DNA of 64,000 nucleotides from Hymenobacter rubidus (GTDB lineage Bacteria > Bacteroidota > Bacteroidia > Cytophagales > Hymenobacteraceae): positions 62,001 to 126,000 of the forward strand of contig NZ_JAERQF010000004.1 of assembly GCF_016734815.1 (NCBI RefSeq), written 5' to 3'. Shown here in pieces: positions 62,231 to 64,000 of the stretch. The notes below the pieces were generated by a model. That model searched no databases. It was not told the origin of the DNA and was given only the letters and a program-made list of their open reading frames with translations. Position numbers and translations under genes: made by a program. Numbering within the stretch: the stretch's first letter is position 1; each line of letters opens with the position of its first letter.

Positions 62231-63433
62231 ATGAAACTGGTCGCCTCCGAATCCCTTTCCCGCCTTGCGGCGCTGCATTGCTCCGCCTGCGGCACCGAAT
62301 ATTCCGCTTTCGATTTGCAGCGCGTGTCGGCCTGCTGCAACGTGCCGCTGGTGGCCGATTACGACCTGCACGAGCCCTTGAGTCGCGCCGTCATCGACCA
62401 AGCCGATACCTCCATGTGGCGCTACGGGGCGCTGCTGCCCCTGCTGCACGAAGAAAATAAAGTCACGTTGGGCGAAGGCCTGACCCCGCTGCTGCGCTTG
62501 CCGCGCCTGGCCGCGCGCTACGAGCTGTCCTCCCTTGTGCTCAAGGACGAAGGCCAAAATCCCACCGGTTCGTTTAAAGCGCGCGGTCTTAGCATGGCCG
62601 TTTCCAAAGCCAAAGAGCTGGGCGTAGAAGGCTGCATTATTCCCACAGCCGGCAATGCGGGCGTGGCCCTGGCTGCCTACTGCGCCCGTGCCGGCCTCAA
62701 AGCGGTGGTGGTGATGCCGCGTCACACGCCGGCCGCCTTCAAAGAAGAATGCTACTGGTACGGGGCCGAAGTGGAGCTGGTCGACGGCCTCATCAGCGAC
62801 TGCGGCGCCCGCGTGCGCCAGCGCAATGCCGACGGCGCCCTGCTCGACATCTCGACTCTGAAAGAGCCCTACCGCCTCGAAGGCAAGAAAACCATGGGCT
62901 ACGAAATTGCCGAACAGCTCAACTGGACACTGCCCGACGTGCTGCTGTACCCGGCTGGCGGCGGCACCGGCCTCATCGGCATCTGGAAAGCGTTTCAGGA
63001 AATGAAGCAGCTCGGCTGGCTCTCGGCCAGTGTGAAATTGCCGCGCATGGTGGCCGTGCAGGCCGAAAACTGCTGCCCGCTGCTCGAAACCTACGAAGGC
63101 CGCCAGCCCAACTGCCACGCCTATCAGGGCCACGCCACGCTGGCCAACGGCCTGGCCGTGCCCCACCCGCTCGGCGAGGACATGATGCTGCGGGTGCTGC
63201 GTGAGTCGGGCGGCACGGTGGTGAGCGTGAGCGAAGAAGGGATGCTGGCCGGCATGCGCGACCTCGGCCAGCACGAAGGCCTGTTTGTGGCCCCCGAAGG
63301 TGGCGCGGTATGGACGGCTGCCCGCCAGCTCCTAGCCGCCGGCGCTATCCGCCCCGACGAGAATATCCTGCTTCTCAACACCGGCAACGGCCAGAAATAC
63401 ATGGACAACGTGGCAGGCCGGGCCTGGGGGTAA
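62231..63433 (+). CDS. thrC: Threonine synthase
   Basis: 400 aa. N-terminal Cys pairs (LHCSACGTEYSAFDLQRVSACCNVPL) resemble a small zinc-ribbon. PLP Lys116 lies in KDEGQNPTGSFKARGLSMAVSKAKELG; phosphate-binding PAGGGTGLIGIWKAF and GNAGVALAAYCARAG follow. It converts O-phosphohomoserine to threonine. No thrA or thrB is adjacent, so an alternative pyridoxal enzyme of the same fold (threonine dehydratase-like) is possible but less likely given the zinc-ribbon form. TACTTTG lies 5 nt before the ATG. Confidence 0.88.
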   Translation: MKLVASESLSRLAALHCSACGTEYSAFDLQRVSACCNVPLVADYDLHEPLSRAVIDQADTSMWRYGALLPLLHEENKVTLGEGLTPLLRLPRLAARYELSSLVLKDEGQNPTGSFKARGLSMAVSKAKELGVEGCIIPTAGNAGVALAAYCARAGLKAVVVMPRHTPAAFKEECYWYGAEVELVDGLISDCGARVRQRNADGALLDISTLKEPYRLEGKKTMGYEIAEQLNWTLPDVLLYPAGGGTGLIGIWKAFQEMKQLGWLSASVKLPRMVAVQAENCCPLLETYEGRQPNCHAYQGHATLANGLAVPHPLGEDMMLRVLRESGGTVVSVSEEGMLAGMRDLGQHEGLFVAPEGGAVWTAARQLLAAGAIRPDENILLLNTGNGQKYMDNVAGRAWG

Positions 63434-63455
63434 GGAGGTGCGGGTTTAAAATAGA

Positions 63456-63549
63456 GCGTCATGCTGAGCGGAGTCGAAGCATCTCTACCGCGCAACTAAT
63501 CACTTTTAGTATCGCAGCAGAGATGCTTCGGCTGCGCTCAGCAGGACGT
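63456..63549. repeat. Family A palindromic element (GCATCTC type)
   Basis: GCGTCATGCTGAGCGGAGTC...GCATCTCTACCGCG on the left, GCAGAGATGCTTCGGCTGCG...CAGCAGGACGT on the right, with the last CATGAC changed to CAGGAC. Confidence 0.88.
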
Positions 63550-63580
63550 GCCTTCTTCGGTCTGCAATACGCCGCGGCAA

Positions 63581-63588
63581 TACCTTTG
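63581..63588 (+). promoter_or_regulatory. -7 box (TACCTTTG) 4 nt before a start codon
   Basis: Perfect TAnnTTTG. The ATG of the glycosyltransferase begins at 63593, so the predicted transcription start falls on or next to the start codon (leaderless mRNA). No clear -33 motif is seen. Confidence 0.5.
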
Positions 63589-63592
63589 CGCC

Positions 63593-64000
63593 ATGCGCAT
63601 TCTCCACGTTTTGTCGGCTGAGTTTTTCGCGGGCTCCGTGGCCTACGCCGTGCAACTGGCGGAGGCCCACCGCGCTCAGGGCCATCAGGTGTGGCTAGTG
63701 GCCGATGCCGACCCGCTGCCTACCGGCGCCACGCTGGTGTGGGCCAACATCAGCAACCGCCGCTACCGGGAGCGGCTGCGTAATGCACGCATTATTCGCC
63801 AAGTTGTTCAGAAAGAGAATATTGATGTGGTGCACTGCCATTCGCGGGCAGCCAGCTGGGTAAGCTACTTCGCTCTGCGCGGCCTGCGCGTGCCGCTGGT
63901 GAGCACCGTGCACGGCCGCCAGCACCTGCATACGTCCACCTCGCTGCTCGATGTGTATGGCGACAAGGTCATTGCCATTTGCGATAACCTGCGCGAACAC
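63593..64000 (+). CDS. Glycosyltransferase family 4 protein (N-terminal part, cut by window edge)
   Basis: 136 codons to the window end, open. It begins MRILHVLSAEFFAGSVAYAVQLAEAHRAQGHQVWLVADAD, the N-terminal Rossmann half of a GT-B enzyme. IDVVHCHSRAASWVSYFALRGLRVPLVSTVHGRQ is the typical GT4 HCH/VHG region, then IAICDNLREH. Probably a hexosyltransferase for surface polysaccharide or LPS. Confidence 0.85.
   Translation, partial: MRILHVLSAEFFAGSVAYAVQLAEAHRAQGHQVWLVADADPLPTGATLVWANISNRRYRERLRNARIIRQVVQKENIDVVHCHSRAASWVSYFALRGLRVPLVSTVHGRQHLHTSTSLLDVYGDKVIAICDNLREH

Noticed and set aside
61205..63274. Open frame of 689 codons on the minus strand over LysR and thrC
   Set aside because: Antisense shadow of two genes with clear motifs; composition is typical of reverse-strand reading.

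Overview
The window reads as chromosome of a GC-rich Bacteroidota bacterium, most likely a Hymenobacter-like member of the Cytophagales. The signs are two proteins with C-terminal type IX secretion (Por/T9SS type A) sorting domains, TAnnTTTG promoter boxes, a TM2/DUF2752 pair, DUF4197 and BamA-like outer-membrane genes, and sparse Shine-Dalgarno sequences. No rRNA, tRNA, CRISPR array or prophage was recognised. Calls come from reading the sequence and the protein motifs; no database search was run.

Layout. 1-2.9 kb: a type III polyketide synthase with a FAD oxidoreductase and a methyltransferase. 3.0-11.7 kb: a signalling locus. A sigma-54-type response regulator, a PAS hybrid histidine kinase, a flavin monooxygenase and a 53-aa membrane protein form a leftward operon. 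Facing away from it is a secreted three-repeat T9SS protein with a good -24/-12 promoter. 12-13.7 kb: a lipoprotein nuclease and a candidate small RNA. 13.7-26.8 kb: a pyrimidine/purine supercluster (pyrD-like, pyrF, pyrE, purL, purQ, purCE fusion, purD, purN, purF, purM). 27-31.6 kb: small envelope proteins, a TonB-domain protein and an outer-membrane protein. 31.8-34.4 kb: a conserved DNA-repair pair. 34.5-37.5 kb: a NarL-type two-component system. 37.6-50.4 kb: mixed metabolism (rfbD, MFS, Gre factor, bestrophin, AraC regulator/aldehyde dehydrogenase/DUF779, MaoC, SDR, GH1, phosphoglycerate mutase). It includes a REP-associated tyrosine transposase (RAYT) between long inverted repeats. 50.4-59.5 kb: an alpha-2-macroglobulin, phosphodiester glycosidase and PBP1C operon. 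59.7-64 kb: HAD phosphatase, CAT-like acetyltransferase, LysR, threonine synthase and the start of a glycosyltransferase.

The most striking property is how much palindromic DNA fills the gaps. About fifteen copies of one ~100-bp inverted-repeat element (GTCATGCTGAGC...GCATCTC, or the AAGGACCTT subtype) sit between genes, four of them inside the pyr/pur cluster. At least three other families are present. Related palindromes also lie inside reading frames: purM and pbpC carry the same ~30-residue insertion (LNEEL...NSSFLIPHSSL), and the C-terminal tail of the type III PKS comes from another palindrome. A separate anomaly is a sharply AT-rich block of ~400 bp replacing one domain of the alpha-2-macroglobulin gene.
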